Positions 20,295 through 29,401 of a DNA stretch of 47,807 nucleotides are shown here, piece by piece. The DNA lies in the NCBI RefSeq assembly GCF_009765705.1, contig NZ_LMUX01000021.1, forward strand, positions 1,285,768 through 1,333,574, in the 5' to 3' direction. Numbering within the stretch: the stretch's first letter is position 1; the number at the start of each line of letters is the position of its first letter. Under the pieces are notes generated by a model. That model saw nothing but the letters and a program-made list of their open reading frames with translations, ran no database searches and was not told the DNA's origin. Position numbers and translations under genes: made by a program. Source of the DNA: Burkholderia sp. L27(2015) (GTDB taxonomy: Bacteria > Pseudomonadota > Gammaproteobacteria > Burkholderiales > Burkholderiaceae).

Positions 20295-21581
20295 TCAACG
20301 CTCGGGGATGAAACCCCATAGGTCGAGAATCAGCGTCGTGCCGGGAACGAACAGCCGCTCGTTGACCTGGATCGCGCTAAACGGCAATCCGATGTCGCCG
20401 ATGTGCTTTTCCCATTCCCGATAGGTGTCGTAGAAATCGGCAAGATCGGTATGGAAGTGCAGGGCCCGCACGACCTGACTGAGATCGCTGCCCGCCGCCT
20501 CGAAAATCGTTTTTGCCTTGCCCAGGATGTCGGCCATTTCGGCGGCCGCGTTCGACTGGTAGAACGGCATCGACGCATCGCTGCGCGCGGCACCGACCAC
20601 GCCCTCACTATCGATAGCCATCAAGCCTGACACGAACAGCAGACCGTCCAAAGCCCGGGCCGGGGCCATCCCTGGGCAGACCAGCTCGACGTCGCACTCG
20701 ATCTGCTTGATCCGGTCGCGCGCGCTTTCATTGGCGGCGATTACGTTGACTTCGATCGTTGCGTCCTGGGTGCCGAAGCCCGGATGCTTGACAGGGACGA
20801 TCGTCGTGGGCGGCACATTGCCGTCGAATGCCTCGCTCCAGGCCTGCCAGAATGCCGGCAGATCGTCGACCCGGCTCAGATAAACCTGCGCCTTGAGCAC
20901 CAGATCCAGATCGCTACCCGATGCCTGCAGCGCAGGTTGCAAGCGCTGCCGCACTAGGTAGCTGGTTTCCAGCTTGATACGCGTGCCTTTCCACAATTGC
21001 CCCACTGGCACCTGGGCTTCGGGCGCCAGGCCGCCGGTTTCGTCACGTGCCAACTGCCCGGCCACGAACACCAGATCGCCCACCCGCAGCGACGCGCTAT
21101 AGCCGGACTCTTTCGGTGCGCCCACTCGGGCGACGTTAATCGGCTCAGGCGTGAGCCCGCTGTCTTTTGTCACCGCTAACACCTGGAGGTCCATTTGGGC
21201 ATCCAGATTGAGCAAGCGCTCCACGAGTATGGACGTGCTCGGCGCGACGACCTTACCCAGCGCATTCTTGCGAGCGACGTGATAAGGATCGACCGCGCTC
21301 CAATGCGGGTAGTACTGGTCCACGCGCACGACATGGCCAAGACTGCTACCGGCTTGCGCGAGATCGTTACGCAGACGATCGAAAATGAACTCCGCCTCGC
21401 GTTGCGCGCGCGGCGGTACCGACAGCGGATGCCCGTCACGCCGCACACCGGCGTCGATGAGGCCGCTCTCGTCGCTAGCCCGCAGCCCCGTGCCAAATAC
21501 CCATTTTCCGGCACGAACCACGGCCGCGTGGCGCACTCTGCCGCCCGCATAGGAGCGGACTCCAAATCGTTGAATTCCCAT
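20295..21581 (-). CDS. Triple Rid-domain (YjgF/YER057c/UK114) protein
   Basis: A 428-residue protein made of three successive Rid folds, at about residues 20-140, 155-280 and 300-425. Each shows the family pattern of a VSG/VFVAGQL/LFVSGL strand followed by a DLxxVxRxxxY helix-strand unit. RidA deaminases use an Arg in a P-A-R-S motif; the three equivalent positions here read APSTS, VPPTT and LPFSA, without Arg. The product is therefore unlikely to be a 2-aminoacrylate deaminase and may act as a catabolic hydrolase or binding protein. ATG at 21581 chosen; a longer in-frame start at 21650 overlaps the predicted promoter. Confidence 0.85.
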   Translation of the reverse strand: MGIQRFGVRSYAGGRVRHAAVVRAGKWVFGTGLRASDESGLIDAGVRRDGHPLSVPPRAQREAEFIFDRLRNDLAQAGSSLGHVVRVDQYYPHWSAVDPYHVARKNALGKVVAPSTSILVERLLNLDAQMDLQVLAVTKDSGLTPEPINVARVGAPKESGYSASLRVGDLVFVAGQLARDETGGLAPEAQVPVGQLWKGTRIKLETSYLVRQRLQPALQASGSDLDLVLKAQVYLSRVDDLPAFWQAWSEAFDGNVPPTTIVPVKHPGFGTQDATIEVNVIAANESARDRIKQIECDVELVCPGMAPARALDGLLFVSGLMAIDSEGVVGAARSDASMPFYQSNAAAEMADILGKAKTIFEAAGSDLSQVVRALHFHTDLADFYDTYREWEKHIGDIGLPFSAIQVNERLFVPGTTLILDLWGFIPER

Positions 21582-21620
21582 TGTGAAACCACTCTCCGAG
21601 ACGTAAGTTCGAGACGGGAA

Positions 21621-21650
21621 ATGATCAACCCATGTCGTCGGAACTGTCAA
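21621..21650 (-). promoter_or_regulatory. Predicted promoter of the triple Rid gene
   Basis: On the minus strand a perfect -35 TTGACA occupies 21650-21645, followed after 18 bases by GATCAT (4 of 6) at 21626-21621. The start point would be near 21614, about 33 bases before the chosen ATG. Confidence 0.55.
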
Positions 21651-21652
21651 TC

Positions 21653-21677
21653 GAGAATATAAGCAGAGAATATAAGC
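21653..21677. repeat. Tandem 12-bp direct repeat next to the promoter
   Basis: GAGAATATAAGC occurs at 21653-21664 and again at 21666-21677, a 13-base period. It abuts the upstream edge of the -35 element of the Rid gene, the usual place for activator half-sites, and also lies in front of the divergent ABC receptor gene. Confidence 0.6.
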
Positions 21678-21732
21678 ACGCCCCCCGAAGTCCGGGTCAA
21701 CGGACTGTTCCCCCTGGGCTTATGATTTTGAC

Positions 21733-21748
21733 TGATTGACATGAATCA
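21733..21748. promoter_or_regulatory. Palindrome in front of the ABC importer genes
   Basis: TGATTGACATGAATCA has mirrored TGATT and AATCA arms separated by 6 bases, about 95 bases before the receptor start at 21841. It could be the operator of the ABC importer operon. Confidence 0.4.
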
Positions 21749-21840
21749 CGGCTATGGTCGATCATTTTTGTAGCGGATGTCTGACTTGCACTGCGGACTT
21801 GCATTGCGTTTTTGCTCGAAGAACCTATACGGAAGTGAAT

Positions 21841-22953
21841 ATGGCGACAGCTCGTTTCAAACGTCTTTTCCAACGATGCATCGTTCCCGCAGTCGCCACC
21901 TTGTGCCTGCAAATGCTCGCGCCATCCGCAAGCGCGCAAGGTGCACCGCCGCAATCGGGTGCCGCGGTCTGGACTTATCTGGCCGCCCTTCCCCCCGCGC
22001 AACGTATGACCGTGTTGCAGCAAGAGGCCACGCGCGAAGGCAAGCTCGTGCTGTACGGCGCGATTGCGATCGAACGCGCGCAGATCCTCATCGATCTGTT
22101 CCACAAGGATTATCCCAACATCGACGTGCAGTTCGTCAGGCTTACGACAACTGACCTGCCGCAACGCTTGATGATCGAGCAGCGCGCCAATCGCGCGAAC
22201 GCCGACGCGGTCATCATCACATCGGACCGGCTCGACATCATGTCCGCAGCACTCGCGCCTTACGAGCCGACGAGTTGGTCGGATTTCGATCCACGCTTCT
22301 TGAACGGCGGCAAGAACAAGGGTTGGACCGCAGTGAACTACGAAGTGATGATGGAAGCCATCGCATGGCGTACTGACCGGATCTCCAAAATCCAGGCGCC
22401 TAAGACGCTCGATGAGGTTGCCGATCCGAAGTGGAAAGGACGCACCGGTACGGTGACTTCGCTGGAACACCTGGTGGACAGCTACGGAACGCTCTACGGC
22501 CAAGCGGTGGCAACTGAAAAAGTCGGCAAGCTTGCCGCCCTCGATAACCACCTCTACCCATCGATCGCGGGGTTGTCGGAAGGTCTCGGCTCCGGTCAGA
22601 TCGACCTTGCGTGGGGCGTATCGGCCATGCGGATCATACGGTTGCAGAAAGCAGGCGCGCCCGTGGACTTTGTGTACGAGTCCCCGGCGTTCGGCGTACC
22701 CGACGCTATCGCCGTCACCACGCAAGCCAAAAACCCCTATGCAGCAGCACTGTTCATGGAGTTTCTCACGTCGGCGAAAACCCTCGAAGCCGTCGACAAG
22801 ACCGAACCCGGCTTGGTGTTCGGCAATCGCAAAGGCACCTACAGCAAACCCGTGGCAAGCTTGCAGGGCCTGACGATCTTCGGTCCGATCTCCGAATCCA
22901 ACTATCGCACCGAGAATCGCGAAGTGCAGAGCTTGTTCATCCGCAGAAATTAA
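21841..22953 (+). CDS. ABC importer periplasmic receptor (ferric/AEP/spermidine-type family)
   Basis: A 370-residue extracellular solute-binding protein. The ATG at 21841 gives a standard signal peptide (MATARFKRLFQ, hydrophobic run, cleavage near ASAQG); a longer frame from 21754 would bury it. The mature protein has the class pattern of FbpA-like receptors: EGKLVLYGAI at the start, DAVIITSDRLDIM, then LAWGVSAMRI and the C-terminal AALFMEFLTSAKTLEAV. The family transports ferric ion, 2-aminoethylphosphonate, thiamine or small amines; the Tyr ligands of iron-binding proteins are not obvious, so iron is only one possibility. It is first in an operon with the permease and ATPase. Confidence 0.88.
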   Translation: MATARFKRLFQRCIVPAVATLCLQMLAPSASAQGAPPQSGAAVWTYLAALPPAQRMTVLQQEATREGKLVLYGAIAIERAQILIDLFHKDYPNIDVQFVRLTTTDLPQRLMIEQRANRANADAVIITSDRLDIMSAALAPYEPTSWSDFDPRFLNGGKNKGWTAVNYEVMMEAIAWRTDRISKIQAPKTLDEVADPKWKGRTGTVTSLEHLVDSYGTLYGQAVATEKVGKLAALDNHLYPSIAGLSEGLGSGQIDLAWGVSAMRIIRLQKAGAPVDFVYESPAFGVPDAIAVTTQAKNPYAAALFMEFLTSAKTLEAVDKTEPGLVFGNRKGTYSKPVASLQGLTIFGPISESNYRTENREVQSLFIRRN

Positions 22954-22980
22954 GCCGTCCAGGCCTGAAGGAATCTCGTC

Positions 22981-24744
22981 ATGTCTGCGCCAGGCGTTGA
23001 AACCACAATCGCGTCGAAAGCGCCGGTGAGCTCCCCCCGGCGGCGCCAACTTCCAACGCTCGCACGCAACCTGGCGCTCGCCGCGCTGATTCTTGTCGTC
23101 GGCTACCTGATCATTCCACCGATCGGTGCATTACTGCTTGGCAGTGCTACTGATACGCCGCCCGGCGTTGCTCCGCACTTCACGTCCAGTTCGCTGGTGT
23201 ATGCCTACACGCAGCGTGACCATTATGCGTCGATGCTGCTTTCTGCGGAATTCGCGGCTTGCACGGCGACACTCGTGCTGCTGGTCGGCGGCGCGCTGGC
23301 GTGGATCGTCGCGCGCACCGATTCGCCGTTGGGCCGGATGGCCGACATCTTCACGCTAGTGCCTATCCTCGTGCCGGCAATATTGTTTGCGACGGGATGG
23401 TTGCTGTTGTTGGGGCCGCGCGGTGGCATGCTGAACCTGTGGGCCATGCAGATCTTCGGGCTCAAGTCCGCACCGCTGAATCTGTACTCGTTCTGGGGCA
23501 TGGTCTGGGTGGGCGCGTTGCAGGAAATCCCGCTCGCCTTCCTGTGGTTTTGGCCCGCGTTCAAATCGATGAACTCGGATCTCGAAGACGCGGCGCTCAT
23601 GTCGGGCGCCTCGGCATTGACGGTAATCAGGCGCATCACGATCCCGTTGTTGCGTCCGGCCGTCGTCTCCGGCTGGATCATGTTCTTCATCTATGGTCTC
23701 GGTGCTCTTGCGGTGCCGCTGATGATCGGCATTCCGGCGGGCTACGTGATGTATTCGACCGAGATCTACCTGGCCGTGCAACGCATTCCGTCCGACCTCA
23801 ACCTGGCCAGCGCCTATAGCCTTGCGCTGCTCGCGGCCAGCTTGATCGGCGTGTATGTTTATCACCGCGCCACGCGCGATCTCTCGCGCTTCACTACCGT
23901 CACCGGCAAAGCGTTTAATCCGCGCATACAGCGCCTGGGGCGCTGGCGCCCGGTGGCCACGGCATTCGGTATCCTGATGCTGTTCTTGGTGGCGTTGCTG
24001 CCCATGCTGGTTTTGCTGTGGAACGCGTTCATTCCGTTTTCACAGCTCCCGTCGATGGCGGCGTTCAAGCTGATGAGCTTGAAAAATTTCCGGGCGGCGC
24101 TCGAGTATGGCGAGGCTATCCAGGCGCTGATCAATAGCGTCGTACTGGGAATCGCCGCCGGCTTTATTACGACCGTGCTCGGCTGCACGATCGCGTGGTG
24201 CACCCTGCGGCTCAAAGGTCCCAAGTTCCTGCTGGCTACACTGGATCAGATGGCGACGTTGCCAGTCGCCATGCCGGGGCTTATCGTCGGCGTGAGCGTG
24301 CTGTGGTTCTACTTGCTGCTGCCGCTGCCCATTTATGGATCGCCCTGGATCCTGCTGATCGCCTACATCACGCTGCACCTGCCCTATGCCGTGCGCATCT
24401 GCGGCTCGGGGCTCGCGCAGTTGCATCATGAGCTTGAGGAAGCCGCCGCCATGTGCGGCGCGCACTGGTTCACCGTGTTTCGCCGCATCGTGCTGGCACT
24501 GCTTGCGCCTAGCCTGCTGACCTCGGTGATCTATGTCGGGCTGCGCTCGTTCCGCGAATATTCGGCGTCTATCCTGCTCGCCAGCCCGGGCAATCAAGTG
24601 TTTTCCGTGATGGTGCTGGACATGTGGGACGGCGGCAACCTCAACATCCTGTGTGCTTATGTGACGATGGTCACGGCTGTGCTGGGCGTGATGGTGGCGC
24701 TGCTCTCCTGGGCCGCCAGGCGGTTCGGCGTGAAAGTGGCTTAG
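22981..24744 (+). CDS. ABC importer permease, two fused membrane domains
   Basis: A 587-residue inner-membrane protein with about 12 membrane helices. It holds two BPD-type permease modules, each ending in the ATPase-docking EAA loop: LEDAALMSGASALTVIRRI near residue 200 and LEEAAAMCGAHWFTVFRRI near residue 485. Such fused permeases are typical of the FbpB/AfuB class. It starts 27 bases after the receptor gene, preceded by an AAGGAAT ribosome site. Confidence 0.92.
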   Translation: MSAPGVETTIASKAPVSSPRRRQLPTLARNLALAALILVVGYLIIPPIGALLLGSATDTPPGVAPHFTSSSLVYAYTQRDHYASMLLSAEFAACTATLVLLVGGALAWIVARTDSPLGRMADIFTLVPILVPAILFATGWLLLLGPRGGMLNLWAMQIFGLKSAPLNLYSFWGMVWVGALQEIPLAFLWFWPAFKSMNSDLEDAALMSGASALTVIRRITIPLLRPAVVSGWIMFFIYGLGALAVPLMIGIPAGYVMYSTEIYLAVQRIPSDLNLASAYSLALLAASLIGVYVYHRATRDLSRFTTVTGKAFNPRIQRLGRWRPVATAFGILMLFLVALLPMLVLLWNAFIPFSQLPSMAAFKLMSLKNFRAALEYGEAIQALINSVVLGIAAGFITTVLGCTIAWCTLRLKGPKFLLATLDQMATLPVAMPGLIVGVSVLWFYLLLPLPIYGSPWILLIAYITLHLPYAVRICGSGLAQLHHELEEAAAMCGAHWFTVFRRIVLALLAPSLLTSVIYVGLRSFREYSASILLASPGNQVFSVMVLDMWDGGNLNILCAYVTMVTAVLGVMVALLSWAARRFGVKVA

Positions 24745-24774
24745 TGAATTGACTCAACTAAAGAGCAGGCAAAA

Positions 24775-25872
24775 GTGATCACCATCAAGCATCTAATCAA
24801 GCGCTTCGATTCGGCCTCCGGCGCGACATTGGCGCTGGACAACTTGTCGATCGATATCGAGCCGAATACGTTCTTCACGCTGCTCGGCCCGAGCGGATGC
24901 GGCAAGAGCACGCTGCTGCGTTGCCTCGCCGGCCTCGAACACCCTGACGAAGGCGAGATCATCATTGGCGACGCGACCGTATTTTCTTCGGCTGGAAATA
25001 CCTTGGTGCCGTCCAACCGCCGCAACATCGGCATGGTGTTCCAGTCCTATGCGATCTGGCCGCACATGACGGTAGGTCAGAACGTCTCGTTCCCGCTGGA
25101 GGTGCAAGGCCAGAAGGACATCCAGCGGCGCACGCTGGAAGCGCTCGATCTGGTCGGCCTCGGCGGCCTGGACAAGCGCTATGCCTCCAAGCTCAGCGGC
25201 GGCCAGCAGCAACGCGTGGCGCTGGCGCGAGCGATCGTAGGCAAACCGAAGGTGCTGCTGTTAGACGAACCACTGAGCAACCTGGACGCCGCCTTGCGTG
25301 ACCAGATGCGCGCCGAACTGCTCAAGATCCAGCGCGCACTGAACGTGACCACGATCTATGTCACGCACGATCAGACCGAGGCTTTGTCGATGTCCGACCG
25401 AGTGGCGGTGATGTCCAAGGGGCGTTTCATCGAGGTTGCCACGCCGCAGGAACTCTACAGTCGTCCACGCACCGCTTTCTCCGCACGCTTCGTGGGTGGC
25501 GCAAACATCCTTGAAGGCCGGGCAACCCGCGATGGCGGCCGAACTTCCATCGATACCGGCCTGGGACGCTTGATGTCAAGCGAACCGGCACAGGACGGGC
25601 CGGTCACGCTGTTTATCCGACTTGAAAAAATCGTCTGGCTCGATCAACGCAATGGCCAAGGCGCGGTGCACGACGGCATGAATCGCTTCGCTTGCCGGAT
25701 TGTCGGACGTCGTTACGCCGGCGACACGTCAGAGTTCGATCTGTCGCCGCTGGACGGCGACCCGCAGACCGTGCTGCGCTGCAGATTCCCCGCGCAGATC
25801 GGTGGAGCGCCGGGGGACACCATCAGCATCGGCATCGAACCCGAACATGTCCACCTGCTTGCTCAGGAATGA
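24775..25872 (+). CDS. ABC importer ATP-binding protein
   Basis: A 365-residue ATPase of the PotA/FbpC class. Motifs are Walker A GPSGCGKST, signature LSGGQQQRVALARA, Walker B VLLLDEP and the switch His in YVTHDQTEA. Residues beyond about 245 form the C-terminal regulatory (TOBE) domain. The start is GTG at 24775, with AGAGCAGG upstream. It powers the receptor/permease encoded just before. Its last 10 bases overlap the end of the convergent small gene. Confidence 0.92.
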   Translation: MITIKHLIKRFDSASGATLALDNLSIDIEPNTFFTLLGPSGCGKSTLLRCLAGLEHPDEGEIIIGDATVFSSAGNTLVPSNRRNIGMVFQSYAIWPHMTVGQNVSFPLEVQGQKDIQRRTLEALDLVGLGGLDKRYASKLSGGQQQRVALARAIVGKPKVLLLDEPLSNLDAALRDQMRAELLKIQRALNVTTIYVTHDQTEALSMSDRVAVMSKGRFIEVATPQELYSRPRTAFSARFVGGANILEGRATRDGGRTSIDTGLGRLMSSEPAQDGPVTLFIRLEKIVWLDQRNGQGAVHDGMNRFACRIVGRRYAGDTSEFDLSPLDGDPQTVLRCRFPAQIGGAPGDTISIGIEPEHVHLLAQE

Positions 25873-26378
25873 AATCGGAATACGGCCGGATCCGTCTCTT
25901 TGTCGCCCAGTTCGCGCAACATCTTGCGCGAGCGATCCAATATCTTGTCGAATACCTTCACGGTATCTCTGTGGTATTCGATCCAGAAATCCAGACTCTT
26001 GATATCTTTCGACACCACGTTCAACCAGTTGAAACGCGCGATCAGATGCCGACCACCGGCGGACAAGTGCAGATAGCGGGTGCTTTTTTCGCCGAGATCC
26101 GATAGCGATAAAGGGTCGCGACACGAAATTAGAAAACAACTGTTATCCAGACTTCTTCTGAATAGGTCAGGAAGCGGGCTGTTCTCTTTCGCGCTTTTTT
26201 CTTTCACATTCCTCAGCACGTCCAGATGGCTTTTCAACTCCGCGTAGATCTCTCCGGCGTTGTTCAACCGGTCCCAGAACGTGAGGATTTCCGCTACGCA
26301 GGCGTCACGAATGGCGGCTTTTCTTTCGGCGCTTGGCATGCCGCCTGACAGGTCGTCAGAAACAGGGATTGCGAGCAT
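25863..26378 (-). CDS. Unrecognised protein of 171 residues
   Basis: I do not recognise this protein. The ATG at 26378 is favoured by an AAGGAAG ribosome site 6 bases upstream; the frame extends to 26492 without one. It is predicted soluble and mostly helical, with charged stretches (KEKSAKENS, DRSRKMLRELGDKETD) and a central segment SFLISCRDPLS-like with two Cys. Base composition is less GC-rich than its neighbours, which hints at a separate origin. It follows the molybdenum hydroxylase operon on the same strand after about 190 bases and is convergent with the ABC ATPase gene, overlapping it by 10 bases. Confidence 0.6.
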   Translation of the reverse strand: MLAIPVSDDLSGGMPSAERKAAIRDACVAEILTFWDRLNNAGEIYAELKSHLDVLRNVKEKSAKENSPLPDLFRRSLDNSCFLISCRDPLSLSDLGEKSTRYLHLSAGGRHLIARFNWLNVVSKDIKSLDFWIEYHRDTVKVFDKILDRSRKMLRELGDKETDPAVFRFHS

Positions 26379-26570
26379 GGCGGCTTCCTTATGCGAGTAC
26401 TTCGCGAGTACTTGGTGTACGGCGCCTCGGATGTCCGAGTGATCTGCGCCCCAAGTGGCCGATTTTACGCAACATTGCCCCCGGATGTACACGAGGATAT
26501 CAAATGATGGCTAGCCACCCGACGAAACGCATCCAAGGTGCCGCATGAGGTCTTGCCTCGGCCCAACGTC

Positions 26571-28910
26571 TCACATGATATTGGCTTTGTTGATGAGATC
26601 AAGCAAACGCAACGGCGTAATCGGGACTTCGTCGATACGGATGCCATAGCCCGTCAGCGCGTCCTCGATCGCCGAAGCAATCGAAGACGCGACCGGCAGC
26701 ACGCCGCTTTCGCCCGCGCCCTTGACGCCGAGCGGATTGACTGGCGAAGGGCTCTCATGAAGCAGCACCTCGATATGCGGAATATCGGTGGCGGTGGGCA
26801 GCAAATAATCGGCGAGCGTCGTCGTGGTCGGCTGCCCATACTCGTCATAGCGCATATATTCGAACATCGCGTTGCCGATGCCGTGGACGATGCCGCCGTG
26901 GATCTGCCCTTCCACCATCATCGGATTGATCAGCTTGCCGCTGTCGTGCATTGCGATATACCGCATCAGGCGGATAAAACCTGTCTCGATGTCCACCTCG
27001 ACTTCGCAGACATGAAACGCATTGCTGTAGGCCAACTGATCGACCCGAAAATGGAAGGTCGCTTCGAGACCCGCTTCCGCGCCCTCCGGAAACGCGTAAC
27101 CGGGCAATCCTCGCAAACGCAGTGCCACATCGGCCAATGGCACGCCCGAACCCGATTTGCCCGGCATGTGAATCACCCCATTTTCAATCGTCAGATTCGC
27201 CGGCAGTTCGTCGAGCATCTGCGCCGCCACCTTGATCGCCTTGTCGCGCACCGCCAACGCGGCGAGGTGCACCGACGAACCCGCCGTCACCGTTTGCCGG
27301 CTGGCAAACCCGCCCATGCCGAGGCTGACGAACGATGTGTCGCCGCAGATCACGTCGATATCCTCGATCCGCACGCCGAGGCCCTGCGCACAAATCTGTC
27401 CCAATGCGGTCGCCAGCCCCTGCCCCATGGCCAAGGCGCCCGTGAATACGCTGACTCGACCGTCGTGCGACACCCGCACCGTTCCCGATTCGAACGGGCC
27501 GCGACCGGTTCCCTTGACGGCCGCAGCGAACCCGATGCCGAGGTACTGCCCGCGACTTCTTGCTTGCGCCTGGCGACGCCGGAAGCCGGGCAGATCCGCT
27601 TCGGCCAGGGCTTTTTCGTGGCAATACGCGTAATCGCCACTGTCGTAGGTGATCGGCGCACCCGCGCGATTGACCATGGGCGTCGGGTAAGGCATCCGAT
27701 CGCGAGGGATATAGTTGCGTAATCTCACTTCGCCCCGATCGATCTTCAACGCATCGGCGACACGGTCGAGCAGTCTTTCCATCGTAAAGCAGCCCTGCGG
27801 ATACCCCGCGCCACGAATCGGAATGACCGGCACTTTGTTGGTTCTCGCGACCGCGACATCCAGCTCGTAGGCGGGCAGTATGTAAGGCCCGGGCAACGAG
27901 GTGGCCGAGTTATAGGGCACATTGATGCTGTGCGGTGCAAAAGCCCCCTGATCGTGCACCATCTGCCCGCGCACGCCGAGCAACCTGCCTTGCGAGTCGA
28001 CCGCCGCCTCGACGCTCCAATACTGTTCACGTTCCTGAATCGCCGACAAGAAATGCTCGCGTCTATCCTCGATCCACTTCACGGGGCGCTTCAAGGCATG
28101 CGCCGCTGCGGCGACTGCCACGTCTTCCGGATAAACCAGATATTTGGAGCCGAACGCACCGCCGACATCGGGAGCGATTACGCGCACTCGCGTTTCCGGC
28201 AAGCCCAGCATCTTGCATAGCGTATGGGCTAGCTCGTGCGACATCTGCGTCGAGGCCCAGACGGTGAGCGTTCCAGTGGCTTGATCGGGGTTGGCCAGGA
28301 TGCCGCGGCCTTCGATCGGGTGCGCCGCACCACGATGTTGACGCAACTCGACCTTCACCACCTTGTGGGCATCCTTGAACGCTTGCGCCGCATCGCCGTA
28401 GGCAATCTTGAATCGCTTGAAAAGCTGAATGGGATCGGCGACACAGGCGAGCGGCGATTGAGGGTCAAGCGCCTCCCGGCAATCGATCAAGGCCGGCAAC
28501 TCCTCGTAATCGATATCGACCAGCGCGGCGGCATCCTCGGCGATCGAGCGCGAATGCGCGACGATCATGACCAGCGCTTCGCCGACATAGCAGGTTTCCG
28601 ACTCCGGCAAAACGAAGGGCATTGCCTCAGGTCCGAGCTGCCCTTGCGGAAATGCAATTGGCAACCTAGGCTGAGTCAGCAGGCTCGCCATCGTGCTTGC
28701 CGTGTAGCACGCGACCACGCCGGGCAGCGCGAGTGCCGCGTCGATATCGATAGCGCCGAGCCGCGCATGCGCCAGTGAGCTGCGCACGAAGGCGGCATGC
28801 AAGACACCCGGCATGGGAATGTCATCGACGAAACGACCGGCGCCCTGCAGCAGCTCGGGATCTTCCTGGCGGCGCGCGCGGCGTCCAATGACCTGCGTTG
28901 GCTGCGTCAT
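26571..28910 (-). CDS. Molybdenum hydroxylase large subunit (xanthine dehydrogenase/CoxL family)
   Basis: A 779-residue molybdopterin-binding subunit of normal length. The N-terminus has the family signature VIGRRARRQEDPELLQGAG, then GRFVDD; later GVGGAFGSK-type DVGGAFGSKYLVYPEDV, RGAGYPQGCFTMERLLD, and the C-terminal KGAGESGVLPVASSIASAIEDAL with the catalytic Glu expected in GAGE. It lacks the AYRCSFR motif of true CO dehydrogenase, so CO oxidation is unlikely. With the CoxS- and CoxM-like subunits it would hydroxylate an aromatic N-heterocycle or aldehyde with water as oxygen source. Start at 28910 overlaps the small-subunit stop by 4 bases; the frame's upstream extension is inside that gene. 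Confidence 0.92.
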   Translation of the reverse strand: MTQPTQVIGRRARRQEDPELLQGAGRFVDDIPMPGVLHAAFVRSSLAHARLGAIDIDAALALPGVVACYTASTMASLLTQPRLPIAFPQGQLGPEAMPFVLPESETCYVGEALVMIVAHSRSIAEDAAALVDIDYEELPALIDCREALDPQSPLACVADPIQLFKRFKIAYGDAAQAFKDAHKVVKVELRQHRGAAHPIEGRGILANPDQATGTLTVWASTQMSHELAHTLCKMLGLPETRVRVIAPDVGGAFGSKYLVYPEDVAVAAAAHALKRPVKWIEDRREHFLSAIQEREQYWSVEAAVDSQGRLLGVRGQMVHDQGAFAPHSINVPYNSATSLPGPYILPAYELDVAVARTNKVPVIPIRGAGYPQGCFTMERLLDRVADALKIDRGEVRLRNYIPRDRMPYPTPMVNRAGAPITYDSGDYAYCHEKALAEADLPGFRRRQAQARSRGQYLGIGFAAAVKGTGRGPFESGTVRVSHDGRVSVFTGALAMGQGLATALGQICAQGLGVRIEDIDVICGDTSFVSLGMGGFASRQTVTAGSSVHLAALAVRDKAIKVAAQMLDELPANLTIENGVIHMPGKSGSGVPLADVALRLRGLPGYAFPEGAEAGLEATFHFRVDQLAYSNAFHVCEVEVDIETGFIRLMRYIAMHDSGKLINPMMVEGQIHGGIVHGIGNAMFEYMRYDEYGQPTTTTLADYLLPTATDIPHIEVLLHESPSPVNPLGVKGAGESGVLPVASSIASAIEDALTGYGIRIDEVPITPLRLLDLINKANIM

Positions 28911-29401
28911 GGTGCGGGCCCCCGCATCTGTGCAGCGGCCTCGAGCGCCGCGGCCACAATATTCTGATAGCCAGTGCATCGGCACAGATGCCCGGAAAGC
29001 ACCTCGCGGATCTGCGCCTCGCTCGGTTGCGCATCGGCTTGAAGCAACTCCACCAGCGAGATCAGAATGCCCGGCGTACAAAAACCGCATTGCAAGCCAT
29101 GCTTGTCCCAGAACGCTTGTTGCAGCGGATGCAGCACGCCGTTGCATGCCAAGCCTTCGACGGTCGTGATCTTCGCGCTGTCGGCCTGCGCTGCCAACAT
29201 CAGGCAAGCGCGAGCGGATATGCCGTCGACCAGCACCGTGCAGGAACCGCATACACCCTGCTCACATCCGACGTGCGTGCCAGTCAATGACAAATTCTCA
29301 CGCAGGAAATCCGCCAGCGTCTGACGATGCTCCACTTCGCGGTCGTATAGTTGCCCATTGATTTCGACTCGCACCGCAATGTGCGAAAGCGATGTGCTCA
29401 T
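28907..29401 (-). CDS. Molybdenum hydroxylase 2Fe-2S subunit (CoxS family)
   Basis: A 164-residue iron-sulfur subunit that passes electrons from the molybdenum site to FAD. The plant-type cluster ligands are Cys46, Cys51, Cys54 and Cys66 (GCEQGVCGSC then C). The second cluster is Cys105, Cys108, Cys140 and Cys142 (CGFC and CRCTGY). Length is typical. It overlaps its neighbours by 4 bases at both ends, so the three subunits are translationally coupled. Confidence 0.94.
   Translation of the reverse strand: MSTSLSHIAVRVEINGQLYDREVEHRQTLADFLRENLSLTGTHVGCEQGVCGSCTVLVDGISARACLMLAAQADSAKITTVEGLACNGVLHPLQQAFWDKHGLQCGFCTPGILISLVELLQADAQPSEAQIREVLSGHLCRCTGYQNIVAAALEAAAQMRGPAP

Noticed and set aside
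28911-29252. 114-residue N-terminal extension of the molybdenum hydroxylase large subunit
   Set aside because: It lies in the CoxS-like gene in another frame. The family N-terminus begins at 28910.
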